From: Acidimicrobiia bacterium | Lineage (GTDB): Bacteria; Actinomycetota; Acidimicrobiia; IMCC26256; PALSA-610 | Direction of reading: 5' to 3' | Length of the DNA: 64,000 bases | Assembly: GCA_036271555.1 (NCBI GenBank) | Contig: DATBAK010000057.1 | Coordinates: 1 to 64,000, forward strand | Position numbers and translations under genes: made by a program | The notes under the pieces: generated by a model | Seen by the model: only the letters and a program-made list of their open reading frames with translations | What the model was told of the DNA's origin: nothing | Database searches by the model: none | In this document: in pieces, positions 6,947 through 15,532 of the stretch | Position numbering within the stretch: the first letter of the stretch is position 1 | Layout of the letters: each line of letters starts with the position of its first letter

Positions 6947-8947
6947 TTGGCGCGCGTGCACGAGCACGAGCCGCTGCACCGCACGCGTGAGTGCGACGAA
7001 CAGCAAGCGCGCGCCGTGCTCCGACTCCGCGAGGATCTCCGACGGCTCGACCACGACCACGGTGTCGAACTCGAGGCCCTTGGCCAGCCCGGCGGGCAAC
7101 AGCGACAGCCGGTGCGTGATCGTCGTCTCCTCCGGCCGCGGGACGTCGTGCCCCGCCGCGGCGAGCGCGTCGCGTAGCTCGTCGAGCCGCGCGACCGGTG
7201 CGATCACGGCCGTCGTCAGCACCTCACGGCTCGACTCCTCCGCGAGCTCCACGACCGTGGGCACGACCGCGGCGGCGGCGACCGCGTGCAGCTCGGGCGG
7301 GTCGCCTTCCTCACGGGCGGAGACGGCCGGCGTCACGTGCGGCGCGGCCTCGGGGAGCAGACGATTCGCGAAGTCGAGGATCGCGGCGGGCAACCGGTAG
7401 CCGATCGTGAGCTCGGCGGTGCGCACGACCTCGGGTGAACCGAGGTGCTCGAGCGCGTCCGTCCACGAGCGGGACGCGCCGGCGCCGGTCGCCTGCGCGA
7501 GATCGCCGAGCACCGTGAGCGATCCGGCGACGGCGCGCCGGGCGATCATGCGCAGCGCCATCGCCGAGAGGTCCTGGGCCTCGTCGACGACGACGTGCCC
7601 GTAGCGACGGACATCGCCCTTCACGAAGGCCTCGGCCTCGTCGAGCAACGGCAGGTCGGCCGCGGTCCACGGGTCGGGCTCACCCTTGCGCGCGCTGCGC
7701 CGCAGGATCGCCTGCTGCTCGTCGGGCTCGAGGACGCCGTCGGCCGCGCGCGCGAGCGCGGCGCGGCTCGTGAGCAGACGCTTGACGAGCGCGGCCGGGT
7801 TCACGGGCCGCCAGAGCGCGTCGAGCGCGGCGCGCGATTCGCGGTCGGCGAGCAGCATCTCCGAGAACTCGTCGACCGCCAGCGCGAGGAGGTCGCCACC
7901 GGTGAACAACTCGTACGCGTGCCGCACGAACAGCTCGCGGAACCGCAGACGCTGCGCCGCGAACGCGGGCACGCGCTGGCGCGCCGACGCGATGAAGCCC
8001 GCGATCGCGTCGGCGGCGACGACAAGTCGCCGCGCGCGGAACCGCAGCACGACGTCGGACTCGGGCGCGCGAATGGATTCCTCGCACGCGCGCGCGATGA
8101 CCGTCGCCAGACGCGCGTCACCCTTCAGGCGCGCGGCGCGCTCGACGTCGGTCGCCACGATGCGGAACCGGAGGCCGAGCAGATCGTCGACCGTCGACTG
8201 CGACACCGACGTCTCACCCAGCGACGGCAGCACCTGGGAGATGTACTCGAGGAAGACCCGGTTCGGACCGACCACGAGCACGCCCTGACGCGACAGTCGC
8301 TCGCGGTGCTCGTAGAGCAGGAACGCGGCGCGGTGCAGACCCACCGCGGTCTTGCCGGTGCCCGGTCCGCCCTGCACGACGAGGCACTCGTGCACCGGCG
8401 CGCGGATGACGACGTCCTGCTCGGACTGGATCGTGGCGACGATGTCGCGCATCTGCCCGGTGCGCTCGCGGCGCAGCTCTGCGAGCAGTGGGTCGGGCAC
8501 GCCGCCGGCCGCGGCCGCGAGCACCGAGTCGGGATCGGTGAAGTCCTCTTCGAAGATGTCGGCGAGCTCGCGGTCGAAGAACGTGAAGCGGCGGCGCAAC
8601 GCGAGGCCGAACGGGTCGGCGGCGGTGGCGCGGTAGAAGGGAATCGCGATGCGCGCCCGCCAGTCGACGACGACGGGATCACCGTCGGGATCGTCGACCT
8701 CGCGTCGGCCCACGTAGTACCGGTCGCCGGTCTCCTCGTCGATGCGGCCGAAACAGAGCACGCTCGAGTCGTCGTCGAGCGAACGCAGACGGCGCGTCAG
8801 GTGCCCGCGCACGGCGGCGCTGTCGAACTCGCCCGCGGCGAGGTCCTCCTGGTCGATGTACGCGGCGGTGCGGGTGCGCATCTCGTCCAGGCACTTCGCC
8901 GCGAACGTCAGGTAGGCGCGTTCGCTGTCGACATCAGGGTGCGGCAC
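6911..8947 (-). CDS. HelD-type superfamily 1 helicase/ATPase
   Basis: 678 residues from GTG 8947; the frame stays open a further ~1 kb upstream, but that part overlaps the divergent enzyme gene and is Arg-rich noise. A long helical N terminus is followed by GGPGTGKT (Walker A, residues 193-200), DEAQD (Walker B/motif II), GYRLPAAILDFAN and a C-terminal FVALTRA motif, the UvrD/HelD order. Bacterial HelD proteins bind RNA polymerase and recycle stalled complexes; some actinobacterial members protect against rifampicin. That role is family knowledge, not shown here. A TAGCCT hexamer 10 nt upstream may be the -10 box. The last codons lie in a dispersed repeat. Confidence 0.85.
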   Translation of the reverse strand: MPHPDVDSERAYLTFAAKCLDEMRTRTAAYIDQEDLAAGEFDSAAVRGHLTRRLRSLDDDSSVLCFGRIDEETGDRYYVGRREVDDPDGDPVVVDWRARIAIPFYRATAADPFGLALRRRFTFFDRELADIFEEDFTDPDSVLAAAAGGVPDPLLAELRRERTGQMRDIVATIQSEQDVVIRAPVHECLVVQGGPGTGKTAVGLHRAAFLLYEHRERLSRQGVLVVGPNRVFLEYISQVLPSLGETSVSQSTVDDLLGLRFRIVATDVERAARLKGDARLATVIARACEESIRAPESDVVLRFRARRLVVAADAIAGFIASARQRVPAFAAQRLRFRELFVRHAYELFTGGDLLALAVDEFSEMLLADRESRAALDALWRPVNPAALVKRLLTSRAALARAADGVLEPDEQQAILRRSARKGEPDPWTAADLPLLDEAEAFVKGDVRRYGHVVVDEAQDLSAMALRMIARRAVAGSLTVLGDLAQATGAGASRSWTDALEHLGSPEVVRTAELTIGYRLPAAILDFANRLLPEAAPHVTPAVSAREEGDPPELHAVAAAAVVPTVVELAEESSREVLTTAVIAPVARLDELRDALAAAGHDVPRPEETTITHRLSLLPAGLAKGLEFDTVVVVEPSEILAESEHGARLLFVALTRAVQRLVLVHARQLPVALAPLAAP

Positions 8948-8992
8948 AGGGCGAACGAGGCTAGTGGCGTCCGCCGCGGCGGCCGACCGAAT

Positions 8993-10126
8993 ATGCGCGG
9001 GCGCGAGACTGCGGCCGTGCGGGTGCGCGAGATCGAGCTGCGGTGGGTGCGGATGCCGCTGGTGCGGCCGTTCCGCACCGCGCACGGGGTCGAGCACGAG
9101 CGCGACGTCCTCGTGCTGCGGATCGCGACCGATAGCGCCGACGGCTGGAGCGAGTGCGTCGCGCCGAACGCACCCACGTACACGTCGGAGTGGGTCGGCG
9201 GCGCGCACGCGGTGATTCGCGAGTTCCTCGGGCCGATGCTGCTCGCCGCGCCGGTGCGGCCTTCCGACGTCGCCGGCCGACTCGCCGGGATCGAGGGTCA
9301 CGCGATGGCGAAGGCCGCGCTCGAGACCGCGGTGCTCGACGCACAGCTGCGTACCGAAGGTCGATCGCTCGCGTCGTTCCTCGGCGCGACGCGCACGCGT
9401 GTCGAGTGCGGCGTCGCGGTCGGCATGGCAGACTCGATCGCCGCGTTGATCGACGAGTGCGCGGGATACCTCGCCGCGGGCTACCGGCGCGTGAAGCTCA
9501 AGATCGAGCCGGGTTGGGACGTCGAGCCGGTTGCCGAGTTCCGCAAGCAGTTCGGTCCCGTTCCGCTGCAGGTCGACGCCAACGGCGCGTACGGGCTCGG
9601 CGATGCACCGCACCTCGCGCAGCTCGACGACTTCGACCTGCTCTGCATCGAGCAGCCGCTCGCGGCGAACGACCTGCCCGCGCACGCGGGTCTCGCGCGT
9701 CTCATCAGGACGCCGATCTGCCTCGACGAGTCGATCACGTCGGCGCGTGTCGCGCGCGAGGCGATCGACGCGGGCTCGTGCGCAGTGGTCTGCGTGAAAC
9801 CGGGACGCGTCGGCGGCTATCTGGAATCGCTCGCGATCCTCGACGTGTGCGCGTCGCGCGGCGTGCGTGCGTGGTGTGGCGGCATGCTCGAGACGGGACT
9901 CGGTCGGGCCGCGAACCTCGCGCTCGCCGCGCATCCCGGCTTCACGATGATCGGCGACGTGTCGGCCTCGGACCGCTACTTCGCGCGCGACCTCACCGCG
10001 CCGTTCGTGCTCGAGTCCGGCGAGCTGCCGGTTCCCGACGGCCCGGGGATCGGCGTCGTCCCTGATCCCGATTCGCTGCGCGCGCTCACGACGTCGATCG
10101 AAGTCGTGAGCCGGTCGATCGCATGA
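8993..10126 (+). CDS. menC: enolase-superfamily enzyme, o-succinylbenzoate synthase-like
   Basis: 377 residues from ATG 8993 (GTG 9017 and 9023 are alternatives). The muconate-lactonizing/MenC subgroup residues are all present: the KxK pair K168/K170 (RVKLKIEPGWD), metal ligands D195 (VDANGAY), E220 (CIEQPL) and D245 (CLDES), and the second catalytic lysine K269 (CVKPGRVGG). o-Succinylbenzoate synthase acts in menaquinone synthesis; close relatives are N-acylamino-acid racemases, which sequence alone does not separate. No other men genes flank it, though a UbiA/MenA-like prenyltransferase lies at 36.5 kb. It overlaps the next gene by 4 bp (ATGA), indicating translational coupling. Confidence 0.8.
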   Translation: MRGRETAAVRVREIELRWVRMPLVRPFRTAHGVEHERDVLVLRIATDSADGWSECVAPNAPTYTSEWVGGAHAVIREFLGPMLLAAPVRPSDVAGRLAGIEGHAMAKAALETAVLDAQLRTEGRSLASFLGATRTRVECGVAVGMADSIAALIDECAGYLAAGYRRVKLKIEPGWDVEPVAEFRKQFGPVPLQVDANGAYGLGDAPHLAQLDDFDLLCIEQPLAANDLPAHAGLARLIRTPICLDESITSARVAREAIDAGSCAVVCVKPGRVGGYLESLAILDVCASRGVRAWCGGMLETGLGRAANLALAAHPGFTMIGDVSASDRYFARDLTAPFVLESGELPVPDGPGIGVVPDPDSLRALTTSIEVVSRSIA

Positions 10127-10785
10127 CGAACGTCGCGCCCGACGGCTCGCCGGTGGCGGTGTACAAGGCGCTCCCGGTCGAGCCGGACCTCGGGCTCGTG
10201 CGCTCCGTGCTGCGTCCGGGCGCGACCGTGCTCGACCTCGGAACCGGGGTCGGGCGGATCGCGAACGCGCTGGCGCGCGCCGGGCACACGGTCGTCGCCG
10301 TCGACAACGCGCCGATAATGCTCGCGGAGGTCGTCGGCGCGGAGCCGGTGCTCGGCGACGTGTACACGTTGAATCTCGGTCGACGGTTCGACGCGGTGCT
10401 CGCGCTCAGCCATCTGATCGACAGCCGCGTCCGCGCGCAACGACGCGACCTGCTGCGCGTGTGTCGCCGGCATGTTCACGACGACGGTGTGGTGCTCGTG
10501 CAGCGCTATCCGCGCGGCTGGACGCCCGTCGAGGGTGGTGCGAACACCATCGGCGACATCGGCGTGCACCTGCACGACGTCGAGATGCTCGGCGACGGCT
10601 TCGCGGCCCAGGTCACGTACTCGATCGGCGATCGCGATTGGACGCAGGTGTTCGAGGCCGCGGTCGTCGACGACGCCGAGCTGACCGCGCTCGCGGCCGA
10701 GGCCGGCCTCGTGGTGCGCGAGATGCTCGACGACGATGGCGCCTGGGTCGTGCTCGAGCCCGTGCCCGCACCCGCGTCACGCTGA
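10123..10785 (+). CDS. class I SAM-dependent methyltransferase
   Basis: 220 residues. SAM-binding motif I is VLDLGTGVGRIANAL and the acidic end of strand 2 is VVAVDNAP. The later motifs are weak but correctly spaced (FDAVLALSHLID; DDGVVLVQRYP). The ATG overlaps the stop of the MenC-like gene, so the two are translated together, which hints at a shared pathway. It does not look like MenG/UbiE, whose motifs are different. The substrate cannot be assigned. Confidence 0.75.
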   Translation: MTNVAPDGSPVAVYKALPVEPDLGLVRSVLRPGATVLDLGTGVGRIANALARAGHTVVAVDNAPIMLAEVVGAEPVLGDVYTLNLGRRFDAVLALSHLIDSRVRAQRRDLLRVCRRHVHDDGVVLVQRYPRGWTPVEGGANTIGDIGVHLHDVEMLGDGFAAQVTYSIGDRDWTQVFEAAVVDDAELTALAAEAGLVVREMLDDDGAWVVLEPVPAPASR

Positions 10786-10807
10786 TTCGACGTTTCCAAC
10801 GGGCGGG

Positions 10808-11131
10808 TCAGCCGACGTGGCGGCGGAGCGCGGCGAGGCGCGCGTCCCACGCCGCGCCGACATCGGTCATCCACGCGACCGCGTCGGAGAACGCGCCGGG
10901 CGTGAGCGTGTAGCGAACCTGCCGGCCGTCGCGCGACGAGTCGACGAGACCCGCAGTCGCGAGCAACGCCAGATGCTTCGCGATCGCCTGACGCGACACC
11001 GGCATACGCGCCGCGAGCTCCGACGCGCTCGTCGGCGCCTGGCCGAGCGCGCGCACGACGTCGCGCCGCGTCGGATCGGCGAGCGCCGCGAACACCGCGT
11101 CGAGCTCCGTCTCGGCGCGCGACTCAGGCAC
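10808..11131 (-). CDS. ArsR-family transcriptional regulator
   Basis: 107 residues, typical for the family. A winged helix-turn-helix is clear: VFAALADPTRRDVVRAL, then SASELAARMPVSRQAIAKHL (recognition helix) and GLVDSSRDGRQVRYTL (wing). No metal-binding CxC motif is visible, so it belongs to the non-metal group commonly paired with SRPBCC proteins. The GTG start overlaps the end of the upstream SRPBCC gene by 8 bp, so the two form one transcript starting near 11.56 kb. Autoregulation of the pair is the usual arrangement and is inferred. Confidence 0.88.
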   Translation of the reverse strand: MPESRAETELDAVFAALADPTRRDVVRALGQAPTSASELAARMPVSRQAIAKHLALLATAGLVDSSRDGRQVRYTLTPGAFSDAVAWMTDVGAAWDARLAALRRHVG

Positions 11132-11552
11132 GAGGTCCGGCGCCCGCGCACGCGCGCGGCGCCGGCGTGAACCAGTCGGGGCGCGGCTCCCAGCGCGGCT
11201 CGATGCGCACTTCGCGCACACGAAGGATGCTGCCGCAGCCGTCGTCCGAGTCGACGTCGTCGTCGATCTCGAGCTCCACCGACGACGGGGTATCGGAACC
11301 CGGCGCGATCCACACGAACCCGACGCGGCGCGGCGGCTCGATCGTCTCCACGACACCGATCGTCGCGGGCTCCCCCGCGTCGCCGAGCGTGTCGCCGTCG
11401 GTGATCGCGCCGCCGGGCTCGAGGTCGAAATCGACGTTCCCGAACCACTCGGCGAGCAGATCGGGATCGGTCAGCGCGTCCCAGAGCACATCGGGCGGGA
11501 CCGGGAAGGCGGCGGTGCGCTCCACGGTCGCGGTGTCGGTCGGTTCGGCCAT
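11124..11552 (-). CDS. SRPBCC / AHSA1-like protein
   Basis: 142 residues. The N terminus (ERTAAFPVPPDVLWDALTDPDLLAEWFG) is the hallmark of the START-like SRPBCC fold, a hydrophobic-ligand-binding cavity also used by AHSA1 (activator of Hsp90 ATPase) relatives. The remainder has PRRVGFVWIAPG and an acidic stretch, with a Pro/Ala-rich tail running into the ArsR gene. Such genes are usually coupled to an ArsR regulator, as here (8-bp overlap). A TAGCCT hexamer ends 7 nt before the ATG with no Shine-Dalgarno, so the transcript may be leaderless. Ligand unknown. Confidence 0.82.
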   Translation of the reverse strand: MAEPTDTATVERTAAFPVPPDVLWDALTDPDLLAEWFGNVDFDLEPGGAITDGDTLGDAGEPATIGVVETIEPPRRVGFVWIAPGSDTPSSVELEIDDDVDSDDGCGSILRVREVRIEPRWEPRPDWFTPAPRACAGAGPRA

Positions 11553-11559
11553 GCGGGTG

Positions 11560-11565
11560 AGGCTA
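11560..11565 (-). promoter_or_regulatory. candidate -10 element for the SRPBCC-ArsR unit
   Basis: TAGCCT on the minus strand, 7 nt upstream of ATG 11552 and without a ribosome-binding site. It sits back-to-back with a similar element for the ClpP gene. Confidence 0.45.
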
Positions 11566-11602
11566 GCGCAACCGTTGGGTTGCACGAGCCGCGCCGGCCG
11601 AC

Positions 11603-11608
11603 TACCTT
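11603..11608 (+). promoter_or_regulatory. candidate -10 element for the ClpP gene
   Basis: TACCTT ends 8 nt before ATG 11617; no Shine-Dalgarno is visible between them. This suggests leaderless transcription. Confidence 0.45.
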
Positions 11609-11616
11609 CTGCAACC

Positions 11617-12174
11617 ATGCAGTTGCACATGGAGGACGAGGTCTCGAGGCGGTTGCTGGAGCGGCGCCGGGTGATGCTCGTGGGACCGATCGAACCGAAG
11701 AGCGCGACGGCGATCTGCTCGCAGCTGCTCTTGCTCGACGCCGAGAACCCGAACGAGCCGATCGTGCTCTACATCAACTCGCCGGGCGGCTCGGTCGACG
11801 ACGGCTTCGCGATCTACGACACGATGCACACGCTGCACGCCGAGGTCATCACGGTGTGCCTCGGGCTCGCGGCGTCGATGGCACAGTTCGTGCTGTGCGC
11901 GGGCACGCCGGGCAAGCGCTACGCGCACCGCTACAGCCGCGTGCTCATGCATCAGCCGCACGGTCAGGTCGAGGGCACCGCGACCGACATCAACATCCAG
12001 GCCGCGCAGTTCGGCTACCTGCGTTCGACGATGGCCGAGCTCACCGCGAAGCACACCGGCCAGACCGTCGAGCGGGTCGTCGCCGACGCCGATCGCGACA
12101 CGTGGTTCACGGCCGACGAGGCGCTCGCGTACGGCATGGTCGACCACGTGCTCGACGGGCCGCTGCCCCTCTAG
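11617..12174 (+). CDS. clpP: ClpP-type serine protease subunit
   Basis: 185 residues. ClpP forms a tetradecameric chamber that degrades proteins fed by a Clp ATPase. The triad is complete: S87 in GLAASMAQF, H112 in LMHQPHG and D161 in DRDTWFTADEA. INSPGGSV is the oxyanion strand and the YLRSTMAELTAKHTGQ segment the handle helix. The residue after the nucleophile region (SMAQ instead of SMGA) is unusual. There is no clpX or second clpP next to it; actinobacteria usually carry a separate clpP1-clpP2 operon, so this may be an additional paralogue. Start at ATG 11617; ATG 11629 is possible. Confidence 0.88.
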   Translation: MQLHMEDEVSRRLLERRRVMLVGPIEPKSATAICSQLLLLDAENPNEPIVLYINSPGGSVDDGFAIYDTMHTLHAEVITVCLGLAASMAQFVLCAGTPGKRYAHRYSRVLMHQPHGQVEGTATDINIQAAQFGYLRSTMAELTAKHTGQTVERVVADADRDTWFTADEALAYGMVDHVLDGPLPL

Positions 12175-12180
12175 CGCGAG

Positions 12181-12705
12181 CTACGGCGTGTAGTACGGGT
12201 TGCTCGGCGCGTCGCGCGCCGCGAGCACGTCGTCGACCGACGGCCTGCGCGCCGCGCCGTTCGCGAGCGCGTCCGCGGTCGCGCGCCGGTTGTTCGCGAA
12301 CACCGCGTCGGCGGCGCGCGCCGCAGGGTTGACCCACACCGCCGCGATCAGCAGCAGGTCGTCGGCGTCGGCCGGGTCGATGGCGCCCGCGGCGACGGCA
12401 TCCGCCACACCCGCCGCGACCCCGGCCTGCGCCGCGCCCCACGTGAGCTCGCCGTGCCGGTCGTCGGCGATCGTCGCCTTGTTCACGAACAGCGTGAGCG
12501 GTTTGACCGGCAGGTTCGGCCGCAGCACGGTCACGAACGCGGCGTGACCGGGGCGCGGCGTCGCGAGCGCGGTGGTCCACGCGGTCTCGACCGGGCCACC
12601 GAGCCGGCCGAGCACGGTGTTCACATGGGCCGCATCGACGCCCTCGCCGGCGAAGCACTCCCCGATCTGCGTCGTCGTCACCGTCACGCCGGGCACGGTA
12701 CTCAC
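12181..12705 (-). CDS. formaldehyde-activating enzyme (Fae) homologue
   Basis: About 174 residues from GTG 12705 (GTG 12687 also plausible); Fae proteins are ~170. Fae speeds the condensation of formaldehyde with tetrahydromethanopterin in methylotrophs. The match is in several blocks: IGECFAGEG, DAAHVNTVLG with the catalytic-type histidine (H27), GGPVETAW, LRPNLPVKPLTLFVNKATI, AAQAGVAAGVADAV and a C-terminal PSVDDVLAARD. No other formaldehyde or methanopterin genes are nearby, so the pterin partner and function are uncertain; Fae-like proteins of unknown function also exist. It is divergent from the ROK kinase with only 21 bp between starts. Confidence 0.8.
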   Translation of the reverse strand: MSTVPGVTVTTTQIGECFAGEGVDAAHVNTVLGRLGGPVETAWTTALATPRPGHAAFVTVLRPNLPVKPLTLFVNKATIADDRHGELTWGAAQAGVAAGVADAVAAGAIDPADADDLLLIAAVWVNPAARAADAVFANNRRATADALANGAARRPSVDDVLAARDAPSNPYYTP

Positions 12706-12726
12706 GCGGGTACGTTCGCCGCCGCG

Positions 12727-13584
12727 ATGAGCACAGTCCTGGCGGTCGACATCGGTGGCACGAAGCTGGCGGCGGCGATCGTCGACGACGATGGACGCAT
12801 CCTCGAACAGGCGCGTGTGCCGACGCCGGTCACGCACGACGCCGAAGAGCTGTTCGCCGCGCTCGCAACGATGATCGAGTCGCTGTCGGCCGACGGGCGC
12901 GCCGGCGCCATCGCGTGTGGGGTCGGCAGCGGTGGGCCGATGCGCGGCGGCAACGCGCTCGTGTCGCCGGTGAACATCCCCGCGTGGCGTGACTTCCCGC
13001 TGCGCGAACGCGTGGAAGCCGCGACCGGACTTCGGACGGTCCTCGAGAACGACGCCAAGGCCCTCGCGCTCGGCGAGGGCTGGCTCGGCGCGGCCCGCGC
13101 CGAGCACAGCTACCTCGCGATGGTCGTGTCGACCGGGATCGGTGGCGGGATCGTGCTCGCCGGGAATTTGCTCGACGGGAACGACTGCAACGCAGGGCAC
13201 ATCGGGCACGTGATCGTCGAGCCCGACGGGCGCGTCTGCGGCTGCGGCGGGCGCGGCTGCGCGGAGGCAGAAGCGTCGGGCACCGCGATCCGCGCGATCA
13301 CCGGTGGCGACCCGAGCGACGCGCCGCCCGAGATCATCGAGCGCACCGGAACCCTCGTCGGCCGCGCGGTCGCGTCGGTCGCGAACCTGCTCGACCTGCA
13401 ACTCGCGGTCGTTTCCGGCTCGGTCGCGCTCGGCTACGGCGAGCCGTTCTTCGCGGCCGCGCAGGCCGAGCTCGACCTGCGCTGCCGGCTCGACTTCTCG
13501 CGCGGCACGCGCATCGTGCCCGGTGGACTCGGTGCCGACGGCCCGCTCATCGGCGCCGCGGCCGTCGCCTTCCGTTACGGCTGA
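12727..13584 (+). CDS. ROK-family sugar kinase (glucokinase-like)
   Basis: 285 residues. ROK kinases phosphorylate glucose, N-acetylmannosamine or related sugars with ATP. Visible: the phosphate loop VDIGGTK (7-13), catalytic aspartate D109 in LENDAKALALGE, the adenine-side GTGIGGG-type loop STGIGGGI, and the zinc site formed by H158 with CGCGGRGC (C171, C173, C178) followed by E180. It has no N-terminal helix-turn-helix, so it is an enzyme rather than a ROK repressor. TACGTT lies 10 nt before the ATG. A GTAC hairpin directly follows its stop codon. Glucose is the default guess for substrate. Confidence 0.88.
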   Translation: MSTVLAVDIGGTKLAAAIVDDDGRILEQARVPTPVTHDAEELFAALATMIESLSADGRAGAIACGVGSGGPMRGGNALVSPVNIPAWRDFPLRERVEAATGLRTVLENDAKALALGEGWLGAARAEHSYLAMVVSTGIGGGIVLAGNLLDGNDCNAGHIGHVIVEPDGRVCGCGGRGCAEAEASGTAIRAITGGDPSDAPPEIIERTGTLVGRAVASVANLLDLQLAVVSGSVALGYGEPFFAAAQAELDLRCRLDFSRGTRIVPGGLGADGPLIGAAAVAFRYG

Positions 13585-13586
13585 TC

Positions 13587-13632
13587 GGTGGTACTGCGTT
13601 GCTCGGCGTAGTGCCGGCAGCGCAGTACCACT
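13587..13632. repeat. GTAC-type hairpin element, copy 1
   Basis: Arms GTGGTACTGCGTTGC and GCAGCGCAGTACCAC (one mismatch) flank a short CGTA-containing centre. It starts 2 nt after the ROK kinase stop and ends before the stop of the convergent MaoC gene. It is likely a bidirectional terminator or REP-like element. Related copies are at 22514 and 55353. Confidence 0.8.
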
Positions 13633-13641
13633 GGACACCGG

Positions 13642-14511
13642 TCAGGCGTACGTGAGCTTGCCGTTGTCGATCACAACGGTGCCGTCCTGCGTGACGGTCT
13701 GGAAGATCGCGGTGCCGTCGCCCTCACGCCACATCTTCACGGTCAACACGTCGCCCGGCATCACCGGCTTGCTGAAGCGCGCGTCCATGCCCTTGAAGCG
13801 CGCGGGATCGGAGCCGCACAACGTGTGCAGCAGCGCGCGCCCGGTCACGCCGTACGTGCAGAGCCCGTGCAGGATCGGCTTCGGGAACCCGGCCAGCGCG
13901 GCGAACGCGGGGTCGGAGTGCAGCGGGTTGCGGTCCCCCGACAACCGGTAGAGCAGCGCCTGGTCGTCACGCGTCGCGTACGTCACCGACTCGTCGGGCT
14001 GGCGCTCGGGCGCCGACACACGCGGCGGCTGCGCGGGTCCGCGCGAGTCTCCGAAGCCACCTTCGCCGCGGATGAACGCGCCCATGCGCACCTTGAACGC
14101 GGGCTGGCCGGCCCGGTCGGTGTCGACGTACTTCGACTCGGTCTCCATCACCGCGAGCGCGCCGGATCCCTTGTCGTAGATGCCGACGATCTTCGTGACC
14201 GACTCGACGGTTCCCTCCGCGGGGATCTCGCCGTACACCTCGATCGACTGCTCGCCGTGCACGAGCATCGCCCAGTTGATGTCGCCGAAGCTCGGCATCC
14301 CACCCGCGCCCATGCCGATGATGACGGGGAACGTCGGCAGCACGCGCTGCGGCGTGTCCTGGCTGTTCTCGGTCGTGAACTCGAGCTCGAAGCCGGTCGG
14401 GTCGCTCTGCCCCGCGCCGACGCCGAGCGCGTAGACGAGCGCGTCCTTCGACGTCCACGAGCGCCGGCCGGGCTCGGAGGCCTTGCCCACCGAGTCGAGG
14501 TTCATCGGCAT
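13642..14511 (-). CDS. MaoC-type (hydratase 2) enoyl-CoA hydratase
   Basis: 289 residues, a double hot-dog protein like the hydratase-2 part of eukaryotic multifunctional enzyme 2. The C-terminal half carries the hydratase-2 motif, YRLSGDRNPLHSDPAFA with the catalytic Asp/His, followed by PILHGLCTYG. The N-terminal half is the degenerate hot-dog that holds the CoA ester. It would add water to trans-2-enoyl-CoA to give (R)-3-hydroxyacyl-CoA in beta-oxidation. It lies 48 nt downstream of an SDR of the multifunctional-enzyme type, so the two reconstitute successive hydratase and dehydrogenase steps. Confidence 0.9.
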   Translation of the reverse strand: MPMNLDSVGKASEPGRRSWTSKDALVYALGVGAGQSDPTGFELEFTTENSQDTPQRVLPTFPVIIGMGAGGMPSFGDINWAMLVHGEQSIEVYGEIPAEGTVESVTKIVGIYDKGSGALAVMETESKYVDTDRAGQPAFKVRMGAFIRGEGGFGDSRGPAQPPRVSAPERQPDESVTYATRDDQALLYRLSGDRNPLHSDPAFAALAGFPKPILHGLCTYGVTGRALLHTLCGSDPARFKGMDARFSKPVMPGDVLTVKMWREGDGTAIFQTVTQDGTVVIDNGKLTYA

Positions 14512-14559
14512 GTCAGTTCCCCCTGGTTTCGCTGCGTGATTCGCTGACGAGACGTTCGC

Positions 14560-15459
14560 TTACGAGAGCATCGTCGAGTTCGGCTGCGCCTGCTCGACGA
14601 GCTTGGGCACGATGGCGCCGAGCTTCGCGGGGTCCCAGCGCATGCCGTCGTTGCGCGCGGTCGGCCCGCGGTGCCACCCCTCTGCGACGGAGATGCGGTC
14701 GCCGTCGACGAGGAACACGCGCCCGGTCACGTCCTTCGACTCCGGCGAGCCGAGCCACACGATGAGCGGCGAGATGTTCGCGGGGTCGAGCGCGTCGAAC
14801 TTCGCGCCCTCGGGCGCGGGGCCCATGCCGAGCTCTTCCGTCATGCGCGTGCGCGCGACCGGCGCGAGCGCGTTCGCGGTGACGCCGTACCGGCCGAGCT
14901 CGAGCCCGCAGATGATCGTGAACGCGGCGATGCCGGCCTTCGCCGCGCCGTAGTTCGTCTGCCCCGCGTTGCCGAAGATGCCCGACGGCGAGCTCGTGTT
15001 GATGATGCGCGCGTCGACGGGCCGACCGGCCTTCGTCTCGTTGCGCCAGTACTCGGCGGCGTGGCGGGTCGGGCCGAACGTGCCCTTGAGGTGCACCCCG
15101 ATCACCGCGTCCCACTCCGACTCGACCATGTTCACGAGCATGCGGTCGCGCAGGATGCCCGCGTTGTTCACGACGACGTCGAGCCGGCCGAAGGTGTCGA
15201 TCGCCTGCTGCACGAGGCGGCCGGCGCCCTCGAAGTCGGCGACGTTCTCGCCGTTGGCGATGGCCTCGCCGCCCATCGTCTTGATGTCCTCGACCGTCTG
15301 CATCGCGGGCGAGAGGTCGCCGCCCTCACCGCGTGCGTCGCCGCCGAGGTCGTTCACCACGACCTTGGCGCCGGACTCCGCGAACGCCAGCGCGTGCTCG
15401 CGGCCGATGCCCCGGCCCGACCCGGTGACGATGACGACCCGGCCGTCGTTGATGCCCAT
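14560..15459 (-). CDS. SDR-family (R)-3-hydroxyacyl-CoA dehydrogenase-like protein
   Basis: 299 residues. Classical short-chain dehydrogenase features: TGSGRGIGREHALAFA (cofactor loop), NNAGILRD, and the Ser-Tyr-Lys centre (NTSSPSGIFG and NYGAAKAG). The VVVNDLGGDARGEG insertion after strand 2 is typical of the dehydrogenase domain of peroxisomal multifunctional enzyme 2. Acting with the downstream MaoC hydratase, it would oxidise (R)-3-hydroxyacyl-CoA with NAD(P). A GAGGAGCC ribosome-binding site precedes the ATG. A full-length dispersed repeat lies upstream, between this start and the divergent threonine dehydratase. Confidence 0.9.
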   Translation of the reverse strand: MGINDGRVVIVTGSGRGIGREHALAFAESGAKVVVNDLGGDARGEGGDLSPAMQTVEDIKTMGGEAIANGENVADFEGAGRLVQQAIDTFGRLDVVVNNAGILRDRMLVNMVESEWDAVIGVHLKGTFGPTRHAAEYWRNETKAGRPVDARIINTSSPSGIFGNAGQTNYGAAKAGIAAFTIICGLELGRYGVTANALAPVARTRMTEELGMGPAPEGAKFDALDPANISPLIVWLGSPESKDVTGRVFLVDGDRISVAEGWHRGPTARNDGMRWDPAKLGAIVPKLVEQAQPNSTMLS

Positions 15460-15532
15460 GTGCTGGTGGCTCCTCACTCGACCTCTGGAACGCACGGCAC
15501 CGTAGTTCCGACCCCCCGGCAAGAGACACTCG

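Noticed and set aside
8948-9934. A ~330-codon N-terminal extension of the HelD-type helicase
   Set aside because: The extension is antisense to the enolase-superfamily gene, is Arg-rich without domain pattern, and the normal family N terminus begins at GTG 8947.
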